DNA of 45,382 nt from Xylanibacillus composti (GTDB lineage Bacteria; Bacillota; Bacilli; Paenibacillales; K13): the NCBI RefSeq assembly GCF_018403685.1, contig NZ_BOVK01000046.1:1-45382 (forward strand), read 5' to 3'. Positions 26,812 through 35,681 of the stretch are shown here, in pieces. Under the pieces are notes generated by a model. It was not told the origin of the DNA. It made no database searches and was given only the letters and a program-made list of their open reading frames with translations. Position 1 is the stretch's first letter. The number at the start of each line of letters is the position of its first letter. The position numbers and the translations under genes were made by a program.

Positions 26812-27103
26812 GAACGAATCACCTCATTTCCTTAATTGCTTCACATTTCCCGCAAATCCAACAAGATTATCTATTTCTTTCCCTCCTATTCTATAAAATG
26901 ACAAGTACCGCCAGTCCGCGCTTCGACAATTTAAATATAGAAAATAAGGGTGGACGGCGATAGTTCTAATTTTTTTGTGACTTTTCTGAAAATTGGTACT
27001 AAATTGTTTGTGCGTGATTGTCTCCTTTCCGTTCATCCATTATAGTAGGGATATACCCGGCCCTGTCTACGGGAAATTCATGAGCAGAGGGGGGGAAGTG
27101 ATT

Positions 27104-27754
27104 TTGGGCACTACCATCCTGATCGTGCAGGAGAATCCGGAATGGCTCAAGCTGTTGACCGCCTTTCTGAACGACGAGCATGATTTTCTCATCGTAGGCG
27201 CCGTCACCTCGCATCAACAAGCCATGCGGGCAGCCAAAGCCATCCTGCCGGACATTGTCGTTATGGATGTACAGATGAAGGATGGGAGTTGGGAGGAAGG
27301 CGTCCAGGCGATTGCCGAAATGACCAGCATGACGGATTCGAAAGCGGTGAAAGCGCTGGTTTTTTCAGCCCTCCGCGATGAGCATGTAATTCAGCAGTGT
27401 TTTCTTGCCGGTGCTTTGCATTACACGTATACGGACAGCTTCCGGGACTTGCCTCACATCATACGCTCGTGCTTTCGAAGCAACTCCCCTATGGAAGTGC
27501 TGCTTAAGGATTATTTGCGCCTGAAACGGGAGGAACGGTTAAAGGTGCTGACTGCAGCTGAGCGAACTATATTCGAATTGGTGAGAGAGGGGATGACGCT
27601 GGCGGACATTTCCCGCAAGCTGATGAAGTCTGAGCGGACGCTCAAGAATCAGGTAAATTCCATGCTGAAGAAGCTGCAGGCGCGAAGCTGCAAGGAAGCG
27701 ATCAGCAAGCTGGAGCGCATGGAAGAAACGCCGGTGCTCCAGGAAATCCATTAG
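27104..27754 (+). CDS. Atypical response regulator, NarL/LuxR type
   Basis: The protein has 216 residues from TTG 27104 (AGAGGGGGG about 8 nt upstream); GTG 27098 and ATG 27080 are in frame but poorly spaced. Receiver domain: ILIVQENPEWLKLL replaces the usual acidic pair with Q9-E10. The phospho-acceptor D55 (DIVVMDVQMKDG) is kept. The conserved Lys after the GALxYxxK strand is missing (GALHYTYTDS). The C-terminal HTH is a normal LuxR type (LTAAERTIFELVREGMTLAD, then ISRKLMKSERTLKNQV). With no histidine kinase nearby and degenerate acidic/lysine sites, it may not be switched by ordinary phosphorylation. It is divergent from the glycan operon, 292 bp away, and could regulate it. Confidence 0.85.
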   Translation: MGTTILIVQENPEWLKLLTAFLNDEHDFLIVGAVTSHQQAMRAAKAILPDIVVMDVQMKDGSWEEGVQAIAEMTSMTDSKAVKALVFSALRDEHVIQQCFLAGALHYTYTDSFRDLPHIIRSCFRSNSPMEVLLKDYLRLKREERLKVLTAAERTIFELVREGMTLADISRKLMKSERTLKNQVNSMLKKLQARSCKEAISKLERMEETPVLQEIH

Positions 27755-27769
27755 CTTGCCCGGGGAATA

Positions 27770-27801
27770 GAAAAACCGTGCTGCGCACAGAGGCGCAGCA
27801 C
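27770..27801 (-). terminator. Terminator downstream of the chemoreceptor gene
   Basis: GTGCTGCGC (27778-27786) and GCGCAGCAC (27793-27801) form a perfect 9-bp stem with a 6-nt loop. On the minus strand GGTTTTTC follows. It lies between convergent genes and about 170 nt past the chemoreceptor stop. Confidence 0.7.
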
Positions 27802-27971
27802 AGGCGCGGTACAGACGCAATACAAACGCAGTACGGGACATGAGCCCAACCGAATCATAAACGCAGGCATGCGGGGGCCACCCCGTTCGCCAATAAGCAC
27901 TGACGGGACAGCCCCAAGCTGGAATAGATCAGGCGGAACAGCCTGCATCGGGCTATCCGCGTGTCATCGAA

Positions 27972-29462
27972 TCAACCATTCACGCTTCCTTCCACCAGAT
28001 GCTTCAATTCCTGTACAAGCGCGTCCAGCTGATCATACGCCTCTACAATGCGATGAATCTTCGCATCCTGTTCCTCCATGCTGGCACAAACTTCCCGTAT
28101 CGAGGCGCTGCCTTCCTCCGTAGCGGCCGCTACCTGCTCCATGCTTGTCAAGATCGAGGCATACTCCCTGCGCATCTGGACGGCAGACTCGTCCACTACA
28201 TCCGAAGATCCTTTCACTTGATCCATGTTGACGGCGATCTGCTCAATGATCGCTTTCACCTGCTGAGCGCCGCCATGGCTGCCGGCCACCGCCTGCTCGC
28301 CCACCTGAATGCGCTCGTGCACCGACGTAATCAGCCTGCGAATCGTATCCAGAATCGCTTCAATCTCCTCCGTTGCCGTCCGTGCACGGTCTGCGAGCTT
28401 GCGGACCTCACTTGCGACAACAGCGAAGCCCTGGCCTTGCTCGCCGGCTCTTGCCGCTTCAATCGCTGCATTCAAGGACAGCATATGCGTCTGCTCGGAG
28501 ATGTCCGAAATCGTACTGACAATCGAGCTTACCCGGTCATTCTGGGCATTTAGCTCGTCCATCTCTTCTACAGTCTCGCGAATGACCTTCCGCGCGTGAC
28601 CCGCTTCCTCCGCCAATCGCACAATCCTGCTTTGCCCTTCATGTGTCAGCGCGGATGTATGCGTGCTGTTCTGCTGCAGCTCCTCCGCCTGCTTCGCCAA
28701 TTGCATGACGAGCTGCTCCAGCCCTCCAATGGTGTGGGACACATCCACAATATGCGCCGTCTGGGATTCAACGGCTCTGGACATTTCCGTGAATGTGTGT
28801 GTCACATCCTTGGAGATTTGACCCGTCTGCTGTATATCGCTTCGTTGTTCTGTACTGAATGCGTTCAGCAGCAAGATAGATGATTTCAGCTTGTCAACCA
28901 GACGGTCGGTTACCTCTTTGGCCTGGAACGCCTCCTGCTTTTCGCGAGACACACTCGCCTGCAGCCGCTCGCTGAAGCGGGCGGAGAAGGCGAGCGCCCC
29001 CGTGAAGAACAGCAGGTACAAATACAGATAGAGCAAGGATTCGCCGGGAAACAGCGCCTGGCGGATTCCTTCGTCCATGTACAAATAGGTGCTCACGCCA
29101 AGTCCAAGCAGTCCACTGAATACAATGGCCCTATAGTTCGCGTACAAGGTCATCAGAGCTATGTTTACATAGACGAGAAAATAAGTGCTGGTGATCGGCT
29201 GCGGGTCCATCACAATCAGCATGACCGTAATGATCATCAAAATGCAGGGAACCAAGTACTTGATGAAGGGGGTCGCGATGCCCCGGTATGTCAAAAGCGT
29301 GGTTAAGCCGCACAAGGCTGTACCTGTCGCCGCAAGCGTCAAAATCAGATTTGCGGGCAATCCGGCTGCCAGATCCACCGAAATGCCCAGCGCCAGCATT
29401 CCCCAAAGAATTTTGACGAACAGGCGATTTCTTCTATGCAATACCAACGTAGCATTATCCAT
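27972..29462 (-). CDS. Methyl-accepting chemotaxis protein with membrane-embedded N-terminus
   Basis: The protein has 496 residues. About six closely spaced helices fill residues 15-180, leaving no extracytoplasmic ligand domain, and I see no clear HAMP. The cytoplasmic signalling helix bundle follows, with the conserved hairpin tip [20 protein letters not shown] then [12 protein letters not shown]. Such receptors bind CheW/CheA and relay signals to the flagellar motor. Sensing probably takes place in or at the membrane (for example lipophilic molecules, membrane state or proton/energy status), but that is inference. It lies 68 bp after the GNAT gene on the same strand and could be co-transcribed with it. 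Confidence 0.94.
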   Translation of the reverse strand: MDNATLVLHRRNRLFVKILWGMLALGISVDLAAGLPANLILTLAATGTALCGLTTLLTYRGIATPFIKYLVPCILMIITVMLIVMDPQPITSTYFLVYVNIALMTLYANYRAIVFSGLLGLGVSTYLYMDEGIRQALFPGESLLYLYLYLLFFTGALAFSARFSERLQASVSREKQEAFQAKEVTDRLVDKLKSSILLLNAFSTEQRSDIQQTGQISKDVTHTFTEMSRAVESQTAHIVDVSHTIGGLEQLVMQLAKQAEELQQNSTHTSALTHEGQSRIVRLAEEAGHARKVIRETVEEMDELNAQNDRVSSIVSTISDISEQTHMLSLNAAIEAARAGEQGQGFAVVASEVRKLADRARTATEEIEAILDTIRRLITSVHERIQVGEQAVAGSHGGAQQVKAIIEQIAVNMDQVKGSSDVVDESAVQMRREYASILTSMEQVAAATEEGSASIREVCASMEEQDAKIHRIVEAYDQLDALVQELKHLVEGSVNG

Positions 29463-29530
29463 TTGTATCTTCTCTCTTTCTCTAAATGATGAGTAATATT
29501 CGGCGGGCTGCGTGTGAAGGAATGATTAAG

Positions 29531-30112
29531 CTATCCAATATAGTCTGAATATTCTGTTAATAATACACGCGCAGCATTCCCGTACTGTTCGCTCAGCCAT
29601 TCATAGCGTTCCGGGCTGTCCACCATTTCCTTCATATGGAACAAAACCGGGACAACATTTCCTCCTTTATAATAGACCTCCTTTCCTACTTTGCTCATCG
29701 GCACCTTGAATGTGATGCGCAGCGCGCGGTAAAACACAGGGTCCAACAGGGACACATAATAATCGTATCCCCCTTCACGTGCAAAGTGCACGGCTGCAGT
29801 CAACAGCTCCGCAATGTACTTCCCCCTGTATTCGGGGAGCAGCGCCACCTTGTCAACCTCAGCCACGCGTGAGCGGGCATCCCGAACCAGCGGATGGCTT
29901 TGAAACGGCGCCACTTCGTTCACCGCACCATGCTGCGGATCGTATGGCTTGAATTCGATCGACCCGACATATTCCATGTCAGGGGTGATCACTAGATAGC
30001 GGTCCAGCACGTGCCGGGCAAACTCAAATTCAAATCCTTTCTCCCTCCAGGCTGTCATCCAAATGAAGTGAAACATGGCTTGTTCAATCTCATTCTCCAC
30101 TCTCTTATACAT
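29531..30112 (-). CDS. GNAT-fold acyltransferase, distantly like FeeM/autoinducer-synthase types
   Basis: The protein has 193 residues from ATG 30112, with AAGGAGG 6 nt upstream. A GNAT-like fold is suggested by the strand RYLVITPDMEYVGSIEF, the EVDKVALLPEYRGKYIAELL segment (about 85-104) carrying the R-x-x-G-type acyl-CoA binding turn, and a C-terminal strand-rich half (YYVSLLDPVFYRALRITF). The arrangement (long N-terminal helix, E-V-D-K-V-A strand, late aromatic-rich part) recalls N-acyl amino acid synthases and LuxI-like enzymes more than small-molecule N-acetyltransferases. The acyl donor and acceptor are unknown. It is followed 68 bp later by a chemoreceptor. No signal peptide. Confidence 0.72.
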   Translation of the reverse strand: MYKRVENEIEQAMFHFIWMTAWREKGFEFEFARHVLDRYLVITPDMEYVGSIEFKPYDPQHGAVNEVAPFQSHPLVRDARSRVAEVDKVALLPEYRGKYIAELLTAAVHFAREGGYDYYVSLLDPVFYRALRITFKVPMSKVGKEVYYKGGNVVPVLFHMKEMVDSPERYEWLSEQYGNAARVLLTEYSDYIG

Positions 30113-30303
30113 GTCCGACCTCCTTATCTGGATTCGTTGACTTGCGTCCTGGCAAAGCACCCTCCTTTCTATCGATTTCTACTCTATTATATCGTAAGAT
30201 GACTCAATATTTTTTAGAATATTTCAAAAAATGGGACGAAAAGTGGTGTTCCCATACATAATCGGACATAAAACGGGCACACTGGCTTTCAGGTGATGGA
30301 AAC

Positions 30304-30507
30304 ATGAAATGCTTGTATACCGATCAACAATTTGAACAAGCCTATCTGGCCCATGCTACCATCTATGCGCGAAGCAAAGCCGGTTCCCGCCTGCCCTTAA
30401 TCGGCACAATGGAAGCATTCACGCCGCTATTTGTCCGTCTCGCCGGGCAGATGCTCGCTCGCGACGAGTATGAATTTCGGGTCAGCCAGCTCCGCTTGTA
30501 CGAATGA
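30304..30507 (+). CDS. Small unknown protein
   Basis: The protein has 67 residues. The start has AGGTGATGG 4-8 nt upstream and a terminator follows directly after the stop, which supports a real gene. I recognise no family. It is mixed helical with three Tyr and a central IGTMEAFTPLFVRLAG stretch that could be an amphipathic helix, and no signal peptide. The upstream 190 bp hold AT-rich sequence (TATTTTTTAGAATATTTC) without a clear promoter pair. Confidence 0.6.
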   Translation: MKCLYTDQQFEQAYLAHATIYARSKAGSRLPLIGTMEAFTPLFVRLAGQMLARDEYEFRVSQLRLYE

Positions 30508-30508
30508 A

Positions 30509-30557
30509 AAAACAAGGCCGCCCAGGTCCATTGCTTGACCAGGAGCGACCTTGTTTT
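30509..30557. terminator. Bidirectional terminator between convergent genes
   Basis: AAAACAAGG (30509-30517) pairs with CCTTGTTTT (30549-30557), with inner CGC/GCG and GGTC/GACC pairs. T-runs follow in both directions, so it serves the 67-residue gene and mqnD. Confidence 0.85.
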
Positions 30558-30610
30558 CTCTTCTGCCGGAAATCACCGAGCTTCCTTTCGAACCAGGCCA
30601 AGCCTGATCG

Positions 30611-31447
30611 CTAACGGCGAAGCAAGGCGAGATCAGCCTTCGGCACAAGGCCTTCGTCAGCTGCCCGGACCAGCAGCGATTCTACCGCTTCATAGCCGCT
30701 GTCCCCCAAGTCGGCTGTAAATTCGTTCACATACAGATCAATATGCGCCTGCGCCACTTCCCGCGACATCTCCTGGGCGTGCTCCATCACATAAGACTGC
30801 GACGCTTCCGGGTGCTTCCACGCATAGTCCACGGATTGGCGAATCCATCCGGCAATCGCTGACGCGTCCAATGAGCGTCTGGCGATAATCGCGCCAAGCG
30901 GAATGGGCAGACCGGTATCCGCTTCCCACCAGCTGCCCATATCGGCCAGCATCGTCAGCCCATACTGCTGATAGGTGAAGCGGGCTTCATGGATGACGAG
31001 TCCGGCATCGATGCGGCCATCCCGGACCGCCGGCATAATCTCATGGAACGGCATGACGACGATTTCGCCGACTCCCCCAGGGACCTGCTGCGCTGCCCAA
31101 AGCCGAAACAGCAAGTATGCGGTGGAACGTTCGCTCGGCACAGCTACCTTGCGGCCCGATAGCACAGCCGGGCCCCGCTCGCTGCTGTCTTTCGTCAGCA
31201 CCAGCGGCCCGCAGCCTCTGCCAAGCGCTCCCCCGCAGGGCAGCAATGTGTAGTCGTCCAGTACCCAGGGCAGCGCCGCATAGGAAATCTTCATCACCTC
31301 AGGACCGCTGCGCTCCGCTGCCCAGTGGTTCGTCTTGTCAATATCGGCATACGTCACCTCAAGGGGCGGCGCCCCGTCAATGCGGCCATGCGCCCAGGCA
31401 TGGAACACAAAGGTATCATTCGGACATGGCGAATACGCGATCTTCAT
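30611..31447 (-). CDS. mqnD: 1,4-dihydroxy-6-naphthoate synthase (futalosine pathway)
   Basis: The protein has 278 residues. ATG 31447 overlaps the mqnB stop as ATGA. The family start MKIAYSPCPNDTFVFHAWAH is diagnostic of MqnD, as are KISYAALPWVLDDYTLLPCG, GRKVAVPSERSTAYLLFRLW and the DAGLVIHEARFTY segment with the catalytic His region. It turns cyclic de-hypoxanthine futalosine into 1,4-dihydroxy-6-naphthoate, a precursor of menaquinone, in the cytoplasm. The two-domain periplasmic-binding-protein-like fold is expected. It forms an operon with mqnB; the other pathway genes (mqnA, mqnC, mqnE) are not in the window. Confidence 0.95.
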   Translation of the reverse strand: MKIAYSPCPNDTFVFHAWAHGRIDGAPPLEVTYADIDKTNHWAAERSGPEVMKISYAALPWVLDDYTLLPCGGALGRGCGPLVLTKDSSERGPAVLSGRKVAVPSERSTAYLLFRLWAAQQVPGGVGEIVVMPFHEIMPAVRDGRIDAGLVIHEARFTYQQYGLTMLADMGSWWEADTGLPIPLGAIIARRSLDASAIAGWIRQSVDYAWKHPEASQSYVMEHAQEMSREVAQAHIDLYVNEFTADLGDSGYEAVESLLVRAADEGLVPKADLALLRR

Positions 31448-32118
31448 TGTAGCACCTCCAGTAATGTCTTCCCTGCTGTCTGCAGCCGTTCGAGCGCCTC
31501 CGGAATGCGCCAAGACTCGCGGTCTCTTGGCCCCACCCGGTTCGAGATCGCGCGAATCTCCATGACCGGCAATCCGCAAAGCTGTGCGGCCGCTGCAACG
31601 CCGCAGCCTTCCATCGCTTCCGCTGCGGCGCCCGGCAATCGCGCGGCCAGCAGCGCAGCTGTGCGGGCTGTGCCCGTTGCCGTGGATACAGTCAGAATGG
31701 GCCCTACAGCAACGCTTGCCCCGGCATTCTGCAATGCCGCTTGCCAGCTGGCCGTCAAGCCGCTGTGCGTAGAGAAGCTTGCCGTCCCGAAGCCCAATTC
31801 ATCCACACTCGCGAAGCCCTCCAGTGTCTCGGCTCCCCAATCGGCGGCGATCATGTGATCGGCAAGCACAAGCGAGCCGACCTCGGCCCGCTCGGGGAAG
31901 CCTCCCCCGATTCCCGCGCTGACTACCAAGGCATAATCCGCTTCCGACAGCGCTTTCGCTGCGGCGGCAGCTGCGAATGCCGGTCCAACTCCTCCGGCAA
32001 TCACATCCACCTGCGCACAGCCGTTCAACCCTGACGCTATCGCATCGCGTTCGGCAGGCACGGCTGTCACAATGAGCACACGGCCTTGCGGCCGCAGGCT
32101 GCTATCTTCCGTTTTCAT
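31444..32118 (-). CDS. mqnB: Futalosine hydrolase
   Basis: The protein has 224 residues. It belongs to the nucleoside phosphorylase/hydrolase superfamily: VLIVTAVPAERDAIASGL at the start, ALVVSAGIGGGFPERAEVGS, and the C-terminal AAEAMEGCGVAAAAQLCGLP motif with the purine-site Glu-Met-Glu and EIRAISNRVGPRDRESW. It cleaves hypoxanthine from futalosine, the step before cyclisation by MqnC, in menaquinone synthesis. It is coupled to mqnD through an ATGA overlap. The 277-bp gap upstream (32119-32395) holds an imperfect inverted repeat at 32178-32201 and no firm promoter. Confidence 0.94.
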   Translation of the reverse strand: MKTEDSSLRPQGRVLIVTAVPAERDAIASGLNGCAQVDVIAGGVGPAFAAAAAAKALSEADYALVVSAGIGGGFPERAEVGSLVLADHMIAADWGAETLEGFASVDELGFGTASFSTHSGLTASWQAALQNAGASVAVGPILTVSTATGTARTAALLAARLPGAAAEAMEGCGVAAAAQLCGLPVMEIRAISNRVGPRDRESWRIPEALERLQTAGKTLLEVLQ

Positions 32119-32395
32119 CTGTCCTTACCCCTTCATTTGCTTGTCCCCCCCATTAAACCACAGATTCAGAATTATGCAATCCCCTTGTGGACAAGGATTG
32201 CTCCCGTTGTTAAACCAATCATTTATTTACTTACATTTCTAAAGGATTTATGATAAAATTACCCACGATAACAAAAGTGTGAAAGATGTCGATTAGGAGA
32301 ATAACTTGGCATGCGAATGCATTCATATAACAGCTTTGCTTGGTCATCAGCAGCCAACAACGGCACGGCTGAACAGAGAAAGGGTGATCTCGGAA

Positions 32396-32713
32396 ATGGA
32401 CTTCTCCAGAATGTGTCCGAAGTACGAATCCTCGATTGACATTATCGGGAAGAAATGGACAGGTCTGATTATTCGCGTGCTCCTCGACGGGCCGAAGCGC
32501 TTCAAGGATATCAAGGAGCAAATTCCGAACATGAGCGACAAGATGCTTACAGACCGAATCAAGGAATTGGAAGGACTGGACATCATCGTGCGCAACGTCT
32601 ATCCGGAAACCCCGGTGCGCATCGAATACGAATTGACGCCGAAGGGCAAGGATCTGAGAGTAGTAATCGAGGCGATTCAGGCTTGGGGAGAACGCTGGAT
32701 GCCTGCGCCATGA
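32396..32713 (+). CDS. HxlR-family winged-helix regulator
   Basis: The protein has 105 residues from ATG 32396 (AGGGTGAT 7-8 nt upstream); longer in-frame readings add a non-homologous stretch. HxlR hallmarks are CPKYESSIDIIGKKWTGLII near the start with the characteristic Cys7, GPKRFKDIKEQIPNMSDKML for the recognition helix, and EYELTPKGKDLRVVIEAI in the wing and C-terminal helix. Members often respond to oxidants or aldehydes through the N-terminal Cys. The regulated gene is not clear: mqnB lies divergent upstream, and a terminator follows. Confidence 0.93.
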   Translation: MDFSRMCPKYESSIDIIGKKWTGLIIRVLLDGPKRFKDIKEQIPNMSDKMLTDRIKELEGLDIIVRNVYPETPVRIEYELTPKGKDLRVVIEAIQAWGERWMPAP

Positions 32714-32767
32714 CAGAGACGAGCGAACAGCTCACTAGATACAGTAACAACCGAAAGCGAAATATAA

Positions 32768-32791
32768 GAAGCTGCCATCGGCAGCTTCTTT
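32768..32791 (+). terminator. Terminator of the HxlR gene
   Basis: GAAGCTGCC (32768-32776) and GGCAGCTTC (32780-32788) form a perfect 9-bp stem with a 3-nt loop, followed by TTT. It is convergent with the Gln-rich gene, whose stop is 12 nt further on. Confidence 0.82.
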
Positions 32792-32802
32792 GTGTATAGT
32801 CT

Positions 32803-33141
32803 CTACTGCGTAAAGCTTTGGTTATACACGCCCGACTGGTGCATGCCCTGCTGCATCGGCATGTGCTGCATTTGCTGCATAACGCCTTCCAACTGGCGGC
32901 AAATTTGCGCCGCATGCTGCATTTGCTGCATCGCGGTTTGATGGCCTTGCAAAGCCGTTTGAATCATCTGAACCGCTTGGCGCTCGCGTCTTGCCAGTTC
33001 TTCCAGCTGCTGCGCGTTTTGCTGTTCTTGCTGCAGCATTTGCTGGTACATCTGCGTAGACTGCTGCGTTTGCTGCATCAACTGCTGAATCGTCTGCTCG
33101 CATTGTCTGAGCTGGTTGCTTGCTTGTGCATTCATAATCAT
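32803..33141 (-). CDS. Gln/Met-rich coiled-coil protein of unknown function
   Basis: The protein has 112 residues with about 37 Gln (one third) and 13 Met, two Cys and few hydrophobics. AAGGAGGG lies 9 nt before ATG 33141. Residues 8-95 should form one long helical coiled coil (for example QTIQQLMQQTQQSTQMYQQM, ELARRERQAVQMIQTALQG), ending in a Met/Gln/His-rich tail. No signal peptide or membrane helix. Similar compositions occur among spore-coat and matrix proteins of spore formers, but no family motif identifies this one. It is flanked by regulators and looks monocistronic. Confidence 0.75.
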   Translation of the reverse strand: MIMNAQASNQLRQCEQTIQQLMQQTQQSTQMYQQMLQQEQQNAQQLEELARRERQAVQMIQTALQGHQTAMQQMQHAAQICRQLEGVMQQMQHMPMQQGMHQSGVYNQSFTQ

Positions 33142-33221
33142 GGACTGACCCTCCTTCTGTCTTATTCAGTGGATAATATCACCAAGAAGGAGTCAAGTTA
33201 TACCAATCTCCGGCAAAAATT

Positions 33222-34085
33222 TCATATTCCGTCCTTCCGTTCCTTGCGGAACTCGGAAGGGGTCATCCCCTTCCACTTGCGAAATTGCTTGGAGAAGTAC
33301 AAGGCATCCGGATAGCCGACTGAAGCCGCTACCTGTGCTATCGTCAACGAGCTTCTAAGCAGCTCCTCCGCCTTCTTCATCCGAATTTGGAACAAATATT
33401 GCACAGGCGAAAGCCCGGTCGTTTGCTTGAAGATTTTGGACAAATGCACGCGATGGTAGCCAAGGTCTGCCGCGATCTGCTCAATGGATATCGGATTGGC
33501 GTACTGCAAGGACATGTAGCGAATCGCCTGCTCTACCGACCGGCCCGACGCCGCCTGCTGCTGAGTCTTGGCTATGGCATCCGCATTGGCTTTGCCCAGC
33601 TCGTAGAGGAGCAGGCGAAACCATCCGGAAGATTCCGTATCTTCAAGCTGCGTGTGCACATGTTTGTTGAAGCTCGTGCGAATGCGGGCATAATACGTTT
33701 CCAACCGAAGCAGATCACATTGCGCCACGACCGGATGCTGCGGCGTAATCCCGAGCGAGGACAAAAACGTTTTTGCATAATGTCCGGTGAAGCCCACCCA
33801 GGCATAGCGCCACGGTTCCTCCCTGTCCGATTCATAACTGACCAGCCAATCCGGAAAGATGACAAAGGTATCGCCTTTCGTACAGGAATAAGTATGGCCC
33901 GCTATTTCAAGTGTCCCCTTCCCTCCATAAACCGTATGAATCAAAAAATACTCGTGAACGGCTGGTCCGATCTTGTGTCCGCCCACCGGCTCGCCTTGCC
34001 CGCTGAACAAAACCGAAAGCTCTCCGATAGCCGGCGCCGGATTCAGAGCCACCTCGAAGCTTTTGTGATCCTGAGCCACACGCAT
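33222..34085 (-). CDS. AraC-family transcriptional regulator
   Basis: The protein has 287 residues. The N-terminal cupin-like sensor domain (about 1-160) shows HEYFLIHTVYGGKGTLEIAG and GDTFVIFPDWLVSYESD. The C-terminal double helix-turn-helix is clear: NPISIEQIAADLGYHRVHLS, FKQTTGLSPVQYLFQIRMKK, IAQVAASVGYPDALYFSKQF and RKWKGMTPSEFRKER. It is divergent from the GH4 alpha-galactosidase gene across 128 bp, the classic arrangement for a sugar-responsive activator of that gene. Confidence 0.95.
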   Translation of the reverse strand: MRVAQDHKSFEVALNPAPAIGELSVLFSGQGEPVGGHKIGPAVHEYFLIHTVYGGKGTLEIAGHTYSCTKGDTFVIFPDWLVSYESDREEPWRYAWVGFTGHYAKTFLSSLGITPQHPVVAQCDLLRLETYYARIRTSFNKHVHTQLEDTESSGWFRLLLYELGKANADAIAKTQQQAASGRSVEQAIRYMSLQYANPISIEQIAADLGYHRVHLSKIFKQTTGLSPVQYLFQIRMKKAEELLRSSLTIAQVAASVGYPDALYFSKQFRKWKGMTPSEFRKERKDGI

Positions 34086-34213
34086 CCCTCACCTTCTCTT
34101 GATTCGATACATGCTACAAATATCCATAGGGGGATTGCTTCATTCCATTCTATTCATGCAGTTCTTCCGTTATAGTACAACTATCTTTATATTTTACAGG
34201 AGGGTAGTCAGAC

Positions 34214-35512
34214 ATGTCCAAAATTACATTTCTAGGGGCGGGCAGCTCCGTCTTTGCGAAGAATGTATTGGGCGACAGCATGATGGTCCCCGCGCTCCAG
34301 GATTTCGAATTTGCCTTATTTGACATTGATCCCGTGAGACTGAAAGATTCAGAGCAGATGCTGCTCAATCTGAAGCGTACATTAGGCAGCAGCGTCGCCA
34401 TCAAGGCTTATTCCAGCCGCAAGGAAGCGCTGCGCGGTGCCAAATACATCGTTAATGCTATCCAAGTCGGCGGGTATGATCCGTGCACGATCACGGATTT
34501 TGAAATTCCCAAGAAATACGGCTTACGGCAAACAATTGCGGATACGCTGGGCATCGGCGGCATATTCCGCAATCTGCGGACCATTCCGGTTATGCTGGAT
34601 TTCGCATGCGATATCAACGAAGTGTGCCCTGACGCGCTGTTTCTGAACTATACCAACCCGATGGCCGTGCTTACGAATGTGATGAACACCTATGGCCACG
34701 TCCATACAGTCGGGCTATGCCATAGCGTGCAAGCCTGTGTCCCCCGGTTGTTCGAGCATCTCGGCATGGATGCGGAAGGGGTTAAATGGCAAATCGCGGG
34801 CATCAACCACATGGCCTGGCTGCTGGAAGTGTCCAAGGATGGGCGGGATCTGTACCCGGAAATCAAGCGCAGAGCGGCAGAGAAGCAAGAAGAAATTCAC
34901 CATGATATGGTTCGCTTCGAGCTGATGTTCAAGTTCGGCTATTATGTGACCGAATCGTCTGAGCATAATGCGGAGTATTTCCCTTACTTTATTAAGCGCA
35001 ACTATCCGGAGCTGATTGATCGATTCAACATTCCTCTGGACGAATACCCCAGACGCTGCGTCGAGCAGATCGAGAAGTGGGCCAGCATGCGCGAGGAGCT
35101 GGTCAACAACAATAATCTGAGTCATTGCCGCAGCGAGGAATATGCTTCCTATATTTTTGAAGCCATCGAAACCGGGCAGCCTTATAAAATCGGCGGCAAT
35201 GTCATGAACAACGGGCTGATCCCGAACCTGCCCAAGGAAGCCTGCGTTGAAGTCCCTTGCCTGGTAGACCGCAACGGCATTACGCCGACCTACGTCGGGG
35301 ACTTGCCGCCGCAGCTGGCAGCGCTGAACCGTACAAACATCAACACCCAGCTGCTGACCATCGAAGCGGCGATCTCGCAAAAACGCGAGCATATCTACCA
35401 TGCTGCGCTGCTGGACCCGCATACTTCCGCAGAGCTGTCCATGGACGAGATTGTGTCCCTCTGCGACGATCTGATCGAAGCGCATGGAGACTGGCTGCCA
35501 GCATACAAGTAA
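34214..35512 (+). CDS. melA: Alpha-galactosidase, glycoside hydrolase family 4
   Basis: The protein has 432 residues with AGGAGGG upstream of ATG 34214. GH4 enzymes are NAD- and Mn-dependent and use a redox-elimination mechanism. The Rossmann start (ITFLGAGSSVFAKNVLGD), NYTNPMA, the metal-binding Cys169 in GLCHSVQ and His199 in GINHMAW are all present, matching MelA-type alpha-galactosidases. It should cleave melibiose- or raffinose-type sugars in the cytoplasm. Substrate choice within GH4 (alpha-galactoside versus alpha-glucoside) is by overall resemblance. It is divergent from an AraC regulator and followed by a terminator. No sugar permease lies beside it. Confidence 0.93.
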   Translation: MSKITFLGAGSSVFAKNVLGDSMMVPALQDFEFALFDIDPVRLKDSEQMLLNLKRTLGSSVAIKAYSSRKEALRGAKYIVNAIQVGGYDPCTITDFEIPKKYGLRQTIADTLGIGGIFRNLRTIPVMLDFACDINEVCPDALFLNYTNPMAVLTNVMNTYGHVHTVGLCHSVQACVPRLFEHLGMDAEGVKWQIAGINHMAWLLEVSKDGRDLYPEIKRRAAEKQEEIHHDMVRFELMFKFGYYVTESSEHNAEYFPYFIKRNYPELIDRFNIPLDEYPRRCVEQIEKWASMREELVNNNNLSHCRSEEYASYIFEAIETGQPYKIGGNVMNNGLIPNLPKEACVEVPCLVDRNGITPTYVGDLPPQLAALNRTNINTQLLTIEAAISQKREHIYHAALLDPHTSAELSMDEIVSLCDDLIEAHGDWLPAYK

Positions 35513-35603
35513 AGCTTGCCAGACCTGACGTTTGCGCGCGGTTCCCATGGCCTTACTGACAGACCTGTCTGGACAGCTTTTACGCACTGACATGCCAAGA
35601 AAG

Positions 35604-35643
35604 AAGGAGCTGCCTCGCCGTTCATAACGGGAGACAGCTCCTT
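35604..35643. terminator. Bidirectional terminator after melA and the solute-binding protein gene
   Basis: AAGGAGCTG (35604-35612) pairs with CAGCTCCTT (35635-35643), with further pairing inside the stem. It lies between convergent genes; T-runs are short. Confidence 0.78.
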
Positions 35644-35681
35644 TCCTATGATCGTTAGACGCTATCGCCTATTCGGTCACC

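Noticed and set aside
26824-27036. A 70-codon minus-strand ORF ending 12 bp before the UbiA gene
   Set aside because: No usable ribosome binding site at its start, and it spans what should be the operon's promoter region.
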